A DNA stretch of 64,000 bases from Sulfitobacter sp. JL08 (GTDB lineage Bacteria; Pseudomonadota; Alphaproteobacteria; Rhodobacterales; Rhodobacteraceae): the NCBI RefSeq assembly GCF_003352045.1, contig NZ_CP025815.1, positions 1,674,001 to 1,738,000 of the forward strand. Direction: 5' to 3'. The translations under genes and the position numbers were made by a program. The stretch's first letter is position 1. Each line of letters starts with the position of its first letter. Under the pieces are notes generated by a model. That model was not told where the DNA came from and did not search any database. It saw only the letters and a program-made list of their open reading frames with translations. This document shows positions 27,278-36,704 of this stretch, in pieces.

Positions 27278-28618
27278 TTATCGCCCCATCAGCGCATCAT
27301 CGAACGGGTATTTCGTCAGGTTTTCATAACCGTCTTCGGTGATCAGCACCTGATCTTCCAGCTTGATCGAAAAATCACCACCCTCGGGGGATACCAGCGC
27401 CTCGACACAAAGGACCATGCCGGGTTCCAGCGCGTAATCGAACGCGCCCTGTACTGCGCCATCGGGGTAGGCGACCAGCGGCCATTCATCACACAGGCCG
27501 ACGCCGTGCATCAGGCAGCCGTATTTCTGTTTCTGAAACTGTGCGTCCAGCACATGGGTATTGGCGACCAGTTCGGGGATCGTGACACCCGGTTTCAGCA
27601 TCTCCATGTTCTGCATGATATGTTCATGCCCGTGCTGCATCGCATAGATCATGTCGGCGGGCGGTTTGCGGTCGCCGATCCACCAACTGCGTGAAATATC
27701 GACGCAGATGCCGTAGGATCCGATCAGATCGGTATCAAAGCTGACGATTTCATTGTTCTGCACGATGCGCCCGCCGCATTCCTGAAACCATGGATTGGTA
27801 CGCGGACCCGAGGACAGTAGCCGTGTTTCGATCCATTCGCCGCCGCGACGGATGTTCTCGGCGTGCAGCACGGCCCAGATGTCGTCCTCGCTCATGTTGC
27901 CGGCCGGCACGCCGGTGCGCGCGGCCCGTTCCATTTCCGCCACAGCCGTCTCGCAGGCGTGGCTGGCGCAGCGCATCGCCAGAATTTCGTCCGGCCCTTT
28001 GACCGAGCGTGATTTTTCGGTGACTTCCTCGCCTTCCATGATCTCGAAACCCTGCGCTTCCAGTGCCCGCAGCCCGTGCAGCATGATCTTGTCCACGGCA
28101 AGGCGCATGTTGTTACCGGCATGTTCGGCGATCAGGGCGCGGACCTCGTTGGAAAACACATCGGCGGCCACGTCCAGCTTGTCGCCGCGATCGAAATAGA
28201 ACAGGTCCGCGCCAGAGCGCTGTTCGCGCACCAGCGGATTGAAGGTGCTGAGGAACGGGGAATTCTTGTAATCCCAGATCACCATGTAGCCATCGGCGCA
28301 GAGTAAGACCGCGCGGAACGGGTTATGAGTGTTCCACAGCTGCATGTTGGTACTGTCGGTGGCATAGCGGATGTTGAGCGGGTCGAACATCAGCAGGCCG
28401 CCATAACCGCGATCCGTGATGTGACGGGTCAGTCGCGCCCAGCGGTAGTGGCGCATGGCCTGCAGGTCGGGCAGTTGCAACCCCGCCGTCGCCCATTCGC
28501 CGTAAGCCAGCTGGGTCGGGCCGATCTCGATCCGGTTGGCATCGTTGGGGGTGTTGTCGCCCAGGGTTGCGCCTCTGGTCGGGTCGATCTTGCGCTGTGC
28601 GCTGTAATGCTGGTTCAT
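27278..28618 (-). CDS. dddP: Dimethylsulfoniopropionate lyase DddP
   Basis: This 446-residue member of the M24 metallopeptidase (creatinase/prolidase) fold cleaves DMSP to dimethyl sulfide and acrylate. Every residue described for the Ruegeria lacuscaerulensis enzyme sits at the same number: metal ligands D295, D297, D307, H371, E406 and E421, and catalytic D377 in MHGVGLCDEWPL. The N-terminal MNQHYSAQRKIDPTRGATLG also matches that enzyme, which separates it from ordinary Xaa-Pro peptidases. It is cytosolic and homodimeric in known cases. A DUF3445 demethylase gene is divergent from it. No dddD, dddL or acrylate-use genes are in the window. Confidence 0.95.
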   Translation of the reverse strand: MNQHYSAQRKIDPTRGATLGDNTPNDANRIEIGPTQLAYGEWATAGLQLPDLQAMRHYRWARLTRHITDRGYGGLLMFDPLNIRYATDSTNMQLWNTHNPFRAVLLCADGYMVIWDYKNSPFLSTFNPLVREQRSGADLFYFDRGDKLDVAADVFSNEVRALIAEHAGNNMRLAVDKIMLHGLRALEAQGFEIMEGEEVTEKSRSVKGPDEILAMRCASHACETAVAEMERAARTGVPAGNMSEDDIWAVLHAENIRRGGEWIETRLLSSGPRTNPWFQECGGRIVQNNEIVSFDTDLIGSYGICVDISRSWWIGDRKPPADMIYAMQHGHEHIMQNMEMLKPGVTIPELVANTHVLDAQFQKQKYGCLMHGVGLCDEWPLVAYPDGAVQGAFDYALEPGMVLCVEALVSPEGGDFSIKLEDQVLITEDGYENLTKYPFDDALMGR

Positions 28619-28743
28619 GGCACTCTCGTACGGTTGATGGCAACCAGATCACAATGGAACCGGCGGGTGCGCGCGTCTGATTCCGACACGCTCATGCGTC
28701 GTTTTCAAAGGACATCGCGCGCCGGATGCGCTATCGGGCCGCC

Positions 28744-29496
28744 ATGACCGAGATTCTGCAACACTCCGTTCCCTATGACGTCATGGTACCCCTGCCGCTT
28801 CCGGGGGTGCGCCCTTTGGGCGATGATCCCTGGATACTGGTGGATGAAGCCTATGGCGCCCAGATGCAGCGGCGGGCTGCATTGCTGGCGGGGTCGCGCG
28901 ACAGGGTTCTTTATCTGGAAGAAGGCGCGCGCGCCGCAGCAGTGGAATTGCTGCACGCGGTGCTCGATCTGCTGAGATCGCGGTTTGATGCGCAGTTTCA
29001 GGTATCGGCCCAAGAGGTCGTCCGCCCTGACGGGGTGCGGGTGCCGATTGATGCCGTCGATCCGCTGCACACATTGGGCCAACTGGTGCAGGAGGATTTC
29101 TGCATCCTGCAAAAACGCGGTGAAGAACATGTGATGACGGGGGCGGTGCTGTGTTTTCCCGCCGGATGGTGGCTGAAGGACAAGGCGGGCCGCCCGCTGA
29201 GCGGCATTCACGAACCGGTTGCCCCCTACGATGAAACGATGACACGGCGGGTGCAGCGCCTGTTTGACGGGGTTCAGCACGGGCGCGGCATGTGGCGGTT
29301 CAACGCCCTGTGGTATCAGGACCCCGAATTGCACCAGCCCGAATTGCCGCCAATGGCGGGGCGCGATGTGCGCGGGCCAGAGACCTGCGATTATCTGCGA
29401 TCCGAACGCCAGTGCATCCTGCGTCTGCCTGTCAGCGATGCGGTGGTGTTTTCAATCCACAGTTTCGTGCTCAAATCGCCGAGTCGTCAGGGCTGA
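28744..29496 (+). CDS. Heme-dependent oxidative N-demethylase family protein (DUF3445)
   Basis: This 250-residue protein matches the DUF3445/HODM alpha-subunit family, with the blocks CFPAGWWLKDKAGRPLSGIH, HEPVAPYDETM, FNALWYQDPELHQP and ERQCILRLPVSDAVVFSIHSF. Characterised members bind heme and oxidatively demethylate small secondary amines such as dimethylamine. Here the alpha-type gene stands alone, without the usual flavin, ferredoxin-like and PDR-type partner genes. Substrate and partner are therefore open. It is divergent from dddP (125 bases apart) and its end overlaps the convergent TspO-like gene by 26 bases. Confidence 0.82.
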   Translation: MTEILQHSVPYDVMVPLPLPGVRPLGDDPWILVDEAYGAQMQRRAALLAGSRDRVLYLEEGARAAAVELLHAVLDLLRSRFDAQFQVSAQEVVRPDGVRVPIDAVDPLHTLGQLVQEDFCILQKRGEEHVMTGAVLCFPAGWWLKDKAGRPLSGIHEPVAPYDETMTRRVQRLFDGVQHGRGMWRFNALWYQDPELHQPELPPMAGRDVRGPETCDYLRSERQCILRLPVSDAVVFSIHSFVLKSPSRQG

Positions 29497-30208
29497 ACGT
29501 GTGGCGGTATCCGGCCCACATGGCCAGTCCGCACATGAACACCAACCCGACACCTGCCAGCGCCCCGACGGCCAGATTGGGTGTCTGCGCGTTTATATTG
29601 GCCACCACGATGCCCATCAATCCCCACGCGACCGTGGTACTGTAAAGCGGCGCGCGCCCCAAAGTAATCTGTACGAAAGCAGCAAAGCCGAGCGCGACAA
29701 ACAGCATCAGTATCGCGGCGTTGTGCTGGCTGAGGATATCGTGCCCGGCCAGAACAAGCGCCAGCGCCACAGCGCTGGCCACGGTCAGCCATCCGGCATA
29801 GATCGACACCGGCGCGCGCGCCCACACGCGATCGATCTTGGGGGCATAAAACAGCGCCTTGATTGCGCTGAGCAGCATCAGCCAGATCATCAGCGTCGCC
29901 CAGATCGGGCTGAACTGGGCGACGGGCAGCCAGAAGATGCCGATCACCAGTGACACCAGCAAAGACATGCGCATTTTATCCCAGCGCGGATAATCGACAC
30001 GTTTGAACAGCCCGAACGCCATGCCCGCCGCCAGCCAGGCATAGATCAGCGCCCAGATCGAAAACACATAGCCTGCCGGCTGGATCGGGGCGTCTTTTTG
30101 CGGAATTGGAAAGGCTTCGGGGCTGAAGCCCTGAAAATCGGTCACAAACAGCGGCATCAGCGCAAACATGACCGCTGCCAGCAGGACAAGAATGGCTTTC
30201 AGATGCAT
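29471..30208 (-). CDS. TspO/MBR-related integral membrane protein
   Basis: This 245-residue protein is nearly all membrane helix (six to seven segments). It contains the block QPAGYVFSIWALIYAWLA, a form of the FxxxWxxIY pattern seen in long TspO/tryptophan-rich sensory relatives. Classical TspO is about 160 residues with five helices, so this is a longer and more distant relative; its function is unknown. The start at 30208 has an excellent AAGGAG; the upstream extension to 30367 lacks one. It may be co-transcribed with serS, which ends 39 bases upstream. Confidence 0.65.
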   Translation of the reverse strand: MHLKAILVLLAAVMFALMPLFVTDFQGFSPEAFPIPQKDAPIQPAGYVFSIWALIYAWLAAGMAFGLFKRVDYPRWDKMRMSLLVSLVIGIFWLPVAQFSPIWATLMIWLMLLSAIKALFYAPKIDRVWARAPVSIYAGWLTVASAVALALVLAGHDILSQHNAAILMLFVALGFAAFVQITLGRAPLYSTTVAWGLMGIVVANINAQTPNLAVGALAGVGLVFMCGLAMWAGYRHTFSPDDSAI

Positions 30209-30246
30209 CGCACACTCCTTTTTGCGGGGTCGGGCGGGGCCCTGAA

Positions 30247-31539
30247 CTAGATCAATGCCCCGTCCGCACCGATGGTTCCCTTGCCCCCCAGATAGGGGTG
30301 CAGGACATCGGGCAGGTTCACCGAGCCGTCGGCCTGCTGGCCGTTTTCCAACACGGCAATCAGGCACCGCCCCACCGCCAGACCCGATCCGTTCAACGTA
30401 TGCACGAATTCAGGTTTTCCGCCACCCGCAGGTTTGAAACGGGCATTCATGCGCCGCGCCTGAAAATCGCCTGTGGTCGAAACCGAACTGATTTCGCGGT
30501 AGGTGTTCTGGCCGGGCACCCAAGCCTCGATATCATAGGTGCGGCGCGCGCCAAAGCCCATGTCACCGGTGCACAGAACCACCGTGCGGTAGGGGACGTT
30601 CAACTGTTCCAGCAAATCCTCGGCGCAGCGCAGCATGCGCTTTTGTTCCGCATCGCTTTCATCGGGGTGCGTGATGCTGACCATTTCGACCTTTTCAAAC
30701 TGGTGCTGGCGCAACATGCCCGATGTGTCGCGCCCCGCCGATCCGGCTTCGGAGCGGAAACACAAGGTATGCGCTGTCAGCCGGACGGGCAGGGCGGTTT
30801 CTTCCAGCACATCACCGGCGACGGAATAGGTCAGCGTCACTTCGGATGTGGGGATCAGCCACCAGCCGTTTGTGGTCTGATAGCTGTCATCGCCGAATTT
30901 CGGCAGCTTGTCGGTGCCATACATCGCCTCGTCGCGGACCAGAACGGGGCTGTTGCATTCGGTCAGCCCGTTTTTATCCACATGGGTGTCGATCATGAAT
31001 TGCGCCAGCGCACGGTGCACCCGCGCCACGGCACCTTTCAGCACGACAAAGCGGCTGCCGGACATTTTTGCGGCAACATCGAAATCCATGTTTTGGGCAA
31101 CGCCCGCAATCTCGAAATGCTCTTTCGGGGTGAATTCAAAGTCGCGCGGGGTGCCCCAGCGGTTCACTTCGACATTGTCGTTTTCATCCGCGCCCTCGGG
31201 TACGTCGTCATAGGGCAGGTTGGGAATTTCGGCCAAGAGCGCGGTCAGGCGCGCATCTTCGGCCTTTGCCTCTTCTGTCAGGCGCGCAATCTCGGCCTTT
31301 TTCTCGCTGACCAGCGCGCGAAGGCGTTCAAATTCGGCCTCGTCGCCCTTGGCCTTGGCGGCGCCCACCAGTTTTGATGCGGCATTCTGTTCGGCCTGTG
31401 CGGTTTCCGCCTTGGTGATGCAGGACCGGCGTGCAGTATCAATTGCAAGGATCTGATCTGCCATCGGCGCATCGCCACGGCGGGCCAGAGCGGCGTCAAA
31501 GGCAGCAGGGGTGTCACGGATCGCACGAATATCATGCAT
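30247..31539 (-). CDS. serS: Seryl-tRNA synthetase
   Basis: This 430-residue class II aminoacyl-tRNA synthetase charges tRNA-Ser. Residues about 1-105 form the antiparallel coiled-coil arm that grips the long variable loop of tRNA-Ser. Motif 2 is visible in [20 protein letters not shown] and motif 3 in [16 protein letters not shown]. The TSE loop appears in [12 protein letters not shown] chose MHDIRAIRD at 31539, with AAGGA upstream; the frame extends nine codons further without an RBS. The perfect palindrome AAGTGA-T-TCACTT at 31556-31568 lies just upstream and may be a regulator site. Confidence 0.96.
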   Translation of the reverse strand: MHDIRAIRDTPAAFDAALARRGDAPMADQILAIDTARRSCITKAETAQAEQNAASKLVGAAKAKGDEAEFERLRALVSEKKAEIARLTEEAKAEDARLTALLAEIPNLPYDDVPEGADENDNVEVNRWGTPRDFEFTPKEHFEIAGVAQNMDFDVAAKMSGSRFVVLKGAVARVHRALAQFMIDTHVDKNGLTECNSPVLVRDEAMYGTDKLPKFGDDSYQTTNGWWLIPTSEVTLTYSVAGDVLEETALPVRLTAHTLCFRSEAGSAGRDTSGMLRQHQFEKVEMVSITHPDESDAEQKRMLRCAEDLLEQLNVPYRTVVLCTGDMGFGARRTYDIEAWVPGQNTYREISSVSTTGDFQARRMNARFKPAGGGKPEFVHTLNGSGLAVGRCLIAVLENGQQADGSVNLPDVLHPYLGGKGTIGADGALI

Positions 31540-31619
31540 GGCGGTCGTCCTTTGGAAGTGATTCACTTTGCGCGGTGTTATGGCGCATCTTTGGCGCGAT
31601 CGTAACCGTGATTATCTGC

Positions 31620-32345
31620 TTAGTCGGTCGGGGCGGATGTTTGAACCTGACGGCGCACCCAGTCATCAAGATGGGCGGCAAGCGCAAGTCCGGGCCCGCC
31701 CGCATGGCCGACCTTGGATGTCACCACTCCGACCAGTTGCCATGATCCGTCGACACGGCGCAGGACAGGCCCGCCGGAATTGCCGCTGATCACATGGCAG
31801 GTCAGGCCCAGATATGTCGGCGTGGATTCCATGACCCGGCAATCAGACCGCCCGTTCAGAACGTTCCGGTTGCGGTTCTGATAGCCCAATATGGTCAAAG
31901 GGCCGCGCCCGATGGGCCCGTCTACGAACGCAATCGGAGGCACTCGGTTTGCGGGCACAGGTTTGTCCAGAACCAGTATCGCCACATCATAGGTGGCGCG
32001 CGCAAAGCCTTCGGTGACCAGATAGGCGGGATGGATGATCACTTCCTTGCCGCGGCGCTTTGCGGCACTGTTTTTACCGTCGCGCCCCGCAAAAAACACG
32101 ATGCTTTCGGGTTCAAACGAATATCCCTGCCGGTTGGCGACACAATGCGCGGCTGTGATCACCCGGTCCGGCGTGACCAGCGTTCCGGTGCAGATGCCGC
32201 GCCGGTCCTCGTTCTTGCGCGACAATTGCCCGACGGCAACAAACTGGGCCCGCTCAGCGGCAGGCACAGGCGGCAGCATGTCCGGGGTTTGCGCATTTGC
32301 GGGCAGCACCGCCAGCGTGATTATCAGGGCCAGCACCCGCATCAT
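31620..32345 (-). CDS. Secreted trypsin-like serine protease
   Basis: This 241-residue S1-family protease has a signal peptide (about 1-19, LPANA-QT). The catalytic triad is complete: H67 (VITAAHC), D120 (TYDVAILVL) and S190 (SGNSGGPV). Cysteine pairs C52/C68 and C169/C183 fit the two conserved disulfides. It resembles the V8/glutamyl-endopeptidase-like trypsin group found in alphaproteobacteria. It is likely periplasmic or released, with an unknown substrate. It lies upstream of serS on the same strand with an 80-base gap; the 239 bases above it, up to yajC, hold no gene that I can see. Confidence 0.88.
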   Translation of the reverse strand: MMRVLALIITLAVLPANAQTPDMLPPVPAAERAQFVAVGQLSRKNEDRRGICTGTLVTPDRVITAAHCVANRQGYSFEPESIVFFAGRDGKNSAAKRRGKEVIIHPAYLVTEGFARATYDVAILVLDKPVPANRVPPIAFVDGPIGRGPLTILGYQNRNRNVLNGRSDCRVMESTPTYLGLTCHVISGNSGGPVLRRVDGSWQLVGVVTSKVGHAGGPGLALAAHLDDWVRRQVQTSAPTD

Positions 32346-32584
32346 CGTTCCATCAACCTTTTACCGAACAGTTTGCCATCACATACTGTGTACCAGATTT
32401 GTCGCGTCAGGGCAGGGGAAACAACCAGTGTTACATCCCGCCCCGCCATGCAATTCTGTGCCCCGGTTCGCAACGTGGTGGCCGCGGGCGCAAACGTCTT
32501 GCAAACCCGAGTGCCAACACATAGGTTCCGCGCAATTCACGGCCCCCCGAAACGGGCCCGCCCCACAAGAAAAAAGGACGCCCT

Positions 32585-32869
32585 ATGGAAGGCAGTGCTA
32601 TCGCCCAATTCGTGCCATTGATCCTGATTTTTGCGATCATGTATTTTCTGTTGATCCGGCCCCAGCAAAAAAAGGTCAAGGAACATGCCGCGATGGTTTC
32701 GGCACTGCGCCGTGGCGATCAGGTTGTGACTCAGGGTGGCCTGATCGGCAAAGTGGTCAAGGTCAAGGATGACGGTGAACTTGAGGTCGAGATCGCCGAT
32801 GGCGTCAAGGTCCGCGTGATTCAAAGCACCATCGCGACCGTTATGTCAAAGACCGAACCGGCAAAGTAA
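32585..32869 (+). CDS. yajC: Preprotein translocase subunit YajC
   Basis: This 94-residue protein has one N-terminal helix (about 7-24, AQFVPLILIFAIMYFLLIRP) followed by the hallmark QQKKVKEHAAMVSALRRGD and QVVTQGGLIGKVVKV. YajC joins SecD and SecF in the accessory complex that helps SecYEG release proteins to the periplasm. The start has AAAAAAGGA. It is the first gene of a yajC-secD-secF unit. Confidence 0.95.
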   Translation: MEGSAIAQFVPLILIFAIMYFLLIRPQQKKVKEHAAMVSALRRGDQVVTQGGLIGKVVKVKDDGELEVEIADGVKVRVIQSTIATVMSKTEPAK

Positions 32870-32902
32870 CCCGCCGTACCAAGTGACTGAAAAGGCAGGG
32901 TA

Positions 32903-34564
32903 ATGCTGCAAATTGATCTTTGGAAGCGGATAACAATCTGGCTGTTTTGTATCGCCGGATTGTTGCTTGCCTTGCCAAACGGGTTTTATACCCGCGTTGA
33001 AAGCCACAATGATGCCGTTGCCGCGATTGAGCTGCAGGGTGCCACGCCCGAACTCGAAGCCGCAGCATCTGTCTGGCCCGACTGGATGCCATCCGCACTG
33101 GTCAATCTGGGCCTTGATCTGCGAGGTGGCGCACACCTGCTGGCCGAAGTGCGGCTGGAAGATGTCTATGCGTCGCGCATGGATGCGATGTGGCCGGAAA
33201 TCCGCGATGCACTGCGCCCAGAACGCGCCACCGTGGGCGGGGTGCGTCAGCAACCGTCTGAACGGGGCGAGATTCGGGTGCGGATCGGGGAAGCCGACGG
33301 CATGGCGCGCGCGCTTGAGGTTGTGCGCGGTCTGGCCCGCCCGGTGCCGACCCTGTCGGGTGTCGGGGCCACCGACATTGATGTGCGTGCCGAAGGCGAC
33401 GTGATCATCGTGACCCTGTCCGAAGCCGAGAAACTGTCCACCGACGAACGCACCATGCAGCAATCGCTGGAAATCATCCGCAACCGGATCGACGAGGTGG
33501 GCACACGCGAACCAACGATCCAGCGTCAAGGCGCGGAACGCATTCTTATTCAGGTGCCGGGTATCGGCTCTGCTTCGGAACTGAAAGACATTATCGGCAC
33601 CACGGCGCAGCTGACGTTCAATCCGGTGGTCAGCCGTGGCAGCAACCCCGATGCATCGCCGGGCATCGGTAACAAAATCCTGCCTTCGCTGGACGAAGAG
33701 GGGCAGTATTACACCGTCGAATCCGCCCCCGTTGTCACCGGCGAGGAACTGGTCGATGCGCAACCGTCCTTTGACCAGAACGGAAACCCTGCCGTTTCGT
33801 TCCGCTTCAACACATCGGGCGCGCGCAAATTCGGCGACTATACCGCCGAAAACATCGGCAGCCCCTTTGCCATCATTCTGGATGACGAAGTGGTCAGCGC
33901 ACCGGTGATCCAGTCGCATATTCCAGGTGGATCGGGCATTATCACGGGCCGCTTTTCGGTAGAGGAATCCACCACGCTTGCGGTTCTGCTGCGCGCGGGC
34001 GCCTTGCCTGCGGGGCTGGATTTTCTGGAAGAACGCACAATCGGCCCCGAACTGGGGCAGGACAGCATCGATGCGGGCAAAATCGCCACCGTTGTGGCCT
34101 TTGGCGGTGTGCTGGTGTTCATGGCGTTGAGTTACGGCTTGTTCGGGCTGTTCGCCAATGTCGCGCTGATCATCAATATAGGCCTGATTTTCGGCCTGCT
34201 GAGCCTTGTCGGGGCGACGCTGACGCTGCCGGGTATTGCCGGGATCGTGCTGACCGTGGGTATGGCGGTGGACGCCAACGTGCTGGTGTTTGAACGTATC
34301 CGCGAAGAACTGAAAACCGCCCGAGGACCGGCGCGCGCGATCGAACTGGGCTATGAAAAGGCGCTGTCGGCGATTCTGGATGCCAACATCACCACGTTCA
34401 TCACTTCCGTGATCCTGTTTGTGATGGGGTCGGGCCCGGTGCGCGGCTTTGCCATTACCCTTGGGCTTGGCATCCTTACGTCGGTGTTCACGGCAATCTT
34501 TGTCACCCGCCTTATGGTCGTGATGTGGTTTGAACGCCGCCGGCCAAAAACGATCGAGGTATAA
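32903..34564 (+). CDS. secD: Protein translocase subunit SecD
   Basis: This 553-residue inner-membrane protein has helix 1 at about 9-27, then the signature LGLDLRGGAHLLAEV and a large periplasmic P1 domain (about 90-370). Five more helices at the C-terminus contain the VGMAVDANVLVFERIREE motif of the RND-like fold. SecD with SecF uses the proton gradient to pull translocating chains outward. It is read as one operon with yajC (33 bases upstream) and secF (3 bases downstream). Confidence 0.96.
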   Translation: MLQIDLWKRITIWLFCIAGLLLALPNGFYTRVESHNDAVAAIELQGATPELEAAASVWPDWMPSALVNLGLDLRGGAHLLAEVRLEDVYASRMDAMWPEIRDALRPERATVGGVRQQPSERGEIRVRIGEADGMARALEVVRGLARPVPTLSGVGATDIDVRAEGDVIIVTLSEAEKLSTDERTMQQSLEIIRNRIDEVGTREPTIQRQGAERILIQVPGIGSASELKDIIGTTAQLTFNPVVSRGSNPDASPGIGNKILPSLDEEGQYYTVESAPVVTGEELVDAQPSFDQNGNPAVSFRFNTSGARKFGDYTAENIGSPFAIILDDEVVSAPVIQSHIPGGSGIITGRFSVEESTTLAVLLRAGALPAGLDFLEERTIGPELGQDSIDAGKIATVVAFGGVLVFMALSYGLFGLFANVALIINIGLIFGLLSLVGATLTLPGIAGIVLTVGMAVDANVLVFERIREELKTARGPARAIELGYEKALSAILDANITTFITSVILFVMGSGPVRGFAITLGLGILTSVFTAIFVTRLMVVMWFERRRPKTIEV

Positions 34565-34567
34565 AAG

Positions 34568-35536
34568 ATGCGTCTGAGACTGGTTCCCAAGGAAACATCC
34601 TTTGACTTCTTCAAGCGCTGGAAAATGTGGCTGGGCATATCGGCGCTGATGATGATCGTTGCCTTTGCATCATTCATGATCCAGGGGCTTAATTTTGGCA
34701 TCGACTTTCGCGGTGGTACGACCATCCGTTCGGAAAGCCCGTTGCCGGTTGATATCGGTGTCTATCGCGGTGCAATCGACGAACTGGGCCTTGGCGATGT
34801 GACGATTACAGAAGTGTTCGATCCCACATTCGGGCCAGAGCAGAACGTAGCCATGATCCGTATTCAGGCGCAGGACGGGCAGGAAGCGGTCACAGCCGAA
34901 CTGATTGCCGACGTTGAAAACGCGCTGATTGCGGTACGCCCCGATATCAAGTTCATATCGGTCGAAAGCGTCGGGCCCAAGGTTTCGGGCGAACTGGTGC
35001 AGACGGCGGCCATTGCGGTGCTTTTGGCGATCGGTGCGGTTCTGATCTATATCTGGCTGCGCTTTGAATGGCAGTTTGCGGTGGGGGCTGTTGTTGCCCT
35101 TGTCCACGATGTTATCCTGACCATCGGGGTGTTTTCCGAACTGCAAATCCGGTTCGATCTGGCCATTATCGCCGCTTTGCTGACCATTGTCGGCTATTCG
35201 CTGAATGATACGGTGGTGGTGTTTGACCGCGTGCGGGAAAACCTGCGCAAATACAAACAGAAATCGCTGTCCGAGGTTCTGAACATCAGTATCAACGAAA
35301 CGCTCAGCCGAACGATGATGACATCTGTCACCACCCTTCTGGCGCTGATTGCGCTGTTTGTGCTGGGGGGTGATGTGATCCGTGGCTTTGTCTTTGCGAT
35401 GATCTGGGGCGTGATCATCGGCACCTATTCATCGGTGTTCGTTGCCTCGACGATCCTGCTGTATCTTGGTGTCAAACGAGACTGGTCCAAACCCGACGCG
35501 AACGCGGGCAACCAGTACGCCAACATAGATGCCTGA
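34568..35536 (+). CDS. secF: Protein translocase subunit SecF
   Basis: This 322-residue partner of SecD shows the N-terminal helix, then LNFGIDFRGGTTI, a small periplasmic domain, and a C-terminal helical bundle with GYSLNDTVVVFDRVREN. The length is normal. The start has GAGG upstream in the secD end. Its last 8 bases overlap the next gene (a TSUP permease), so the operon continues past the translocase genes. Confidence 0.96.
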   Translation: MRLRLVPKETSFDFFKRWKMWLGISALMMIVAFASFMIQGLNFGIDFRGGTTIRSESPLPVDIGVYRGAIDELGLGDVTITEVFDPTFGPEQNVAMIRIQAQDGQEAVTAELIADVENALIAVRPDIKFISVESVGPKVSGELVQTAAIAVLLAIGAVLIYIWLRFEWQFAVGAVVALVHDVILTIGVFSELQIRFDLAIIAALLTIVGYSLNDTVVVFDRVRENLRKYKQKSLSEVLNISINETLSRTMMTSVTTLLALIALFVLGGDVIRGFVFAMIWGVIIGTYSSVFVASTILLYLGVKRDWSKPDANAGNQYANIDA

Positions 35537-36281
35537 TCTTGTCCTGTCGGCCCTGCAGACGCCGGGGCTGATATGGCTGGTTCTGACGATTATTGTTGCG
35601 GGGCTGGTGCGTGGCTTTGCCGGTTTTGGCAGCGCGATGATCATCATGCCGATGGCCAGTTCCGTGCTGTCGCCGGTTGCCGCCATCGTGTTCCTCAGCG
35701 TGGTGGAACTGACCGGGCCGTTGCCCAATCTGCCCGCTGCCCTGCGTGACGGAAACAGGCCCGATATCGCCCGCCTTGCACTGGGGGCGGTTCTGGCTTT
35801 GCCGTTTGGCATTTACAGCCTGACGCTGATGTCACCGGAATTTTTCGGCTGGATTGTGTCCATACTGGTGCTGGCCCTGCTGGCAGCCTTGATCACCGGC
35901 TGGCGGTACAGAGGGGAATTGACCAAGGGGCTGATCATTGCAACGGGCGGTGTTGGCGGTTTCCTCAGCGGATCAACCGGAGTGGCAGGGCCGCCGGTAA
36001 TCATGCTGTACATGGCCAGCCTGCGGCCGATTTCGGTGATCCGTGCCAATTTCCTGATGTATCTTCTGATGATTGATCTGCTGATGCTGGCGGCGTTTTC
36101 GATGCTGGGCCTGATGGAACTTGCCCCCGCCATCATTGGCGTTCTACTTTGGGGGCCCTACATGCTGGCCAATGTGATCGGCGCGCGGTTTTTCCGCCCG
36201 GATGCGGAACGCAGTTTTCGCGCGGTTGCCTATATCATCATCGCGGCATCGGCTATTCTGGGCCTGCCACTGTGGAACTGA
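35529..36281 (+). CDS. TSUP/TauE-SafE family membrane permease
   Basis: This 250-residue protein has about eight helices and the TSUP pattern of two repeats, each with a GxxGFGS/GSTGVAGPP motif (GLVRGFAGFGSAMIIMP and SGSTGVAGPPVIML). Family members export sulfite, sulfoacetate or other small organic anions; the substrate here is unknown. The start overlaps secF by 8 bases and the next gene begins 15 bases later, so it is part of the secDF-ccm transcription run. A link to sulfur or DMSP metabolism is only speculation. Confidence 0.87.
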   Translation: MPDLVLSALQTPGLIWLVLTIIVAGLVRGFAGFGSAMIIMPMASSVLSPVAAIVFLSVVELTGPLPNLPAALRDGNRPDIARLALGAVLALPFGIYSLTLMSPEFFGWIVSILVLALLAALITGWRYRGELTKGLIIATGGVGGFLSGSTGVAGPPVIMLYMASLRPISVIRANFLMYLLMIDLLMLAAFSMLGLMELAPAIIGVLLWGPYMLANVIGARFFRPDAERSFRAVAYIIIAASAILGLPLWN

Positions 36282-36296
36282 CGAAAGGGACGGGAC

Positions 36297-36650
36297 ATGC
36301 AACTGAACGAAATCCGCTATGAAGATGCCACCCCGATAGATGGCTACGGCCCCGGATTTTTCCGTATCGGGGGGCAGGTGGTTCAGGGCGCGATGCTGAC
36401 GCAGTTGACAGGCACCGGCACATGGGGTGGGTTTGACGATGCAGAGCCGCTGCTGGCACTGGCGGGCGAGGTTGATGTTTTGTTTATCGGCACCGGCGCG
36501 GAAATTGCCCATATTCCGGCAAAGCTGCGCGAGACGCTGGAAACTGCGGGCCTTGGGGTCGAGGTGATGAATTCGCCCGCGGCCTGCCGGACCTACAACA
36601 TTCTGCTATCGGAAGGGCGGCGTGTGGCCGCGGCGTTGATCCCTGTCTGA
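36297..36650 (+). CDS. Mth938-like domain protein (NDUFAF3-related)
   Basis: This 117-residue protein belongs to the Mth938/DUF498 family, with the pattern GYGPGFFRIGGQVVQG, LFIGTGAEIAHIP and NSPAACRTYNILLSEGR. The mitochondrial relative NDUFAF3 assists complex I assembly, and in alphaproteobacteria the gene typically follows secDF, as here. The start follows AAAGGGA. The bacterial role is not established. Confidence 0.88.
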   Translation: MQLNEIRYEDATPIDGYGPGFFRIGGQVVQGAMLTQLTGTGTWGGFDDAEPLLALAGEVDVLFIGTGAEIAHIPAKLRETLETAGLGVEVMNSPAACRTYNILLSEGRRVAAALIPV

Positions 36651-36704
36651 CATTGCACACGAACATGGCTTTTGCAGGCGTGAACAATCGGTTAAGCCGT
36701 TGCC

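Noticed and set aside
27278-28618. Xaa-Pro aminopeptidase or creatinase as the identity of the M24 gene
   Set aside because: Residue numbering and the N-terminal block match DddP exactly, including D377.
32346-32584. Possible riboswitch or small RNA upstream of yajC
   Set aside because: No conserved hairpin set, tRNA-like fold or clear terminator could be identified in the 239 bases.
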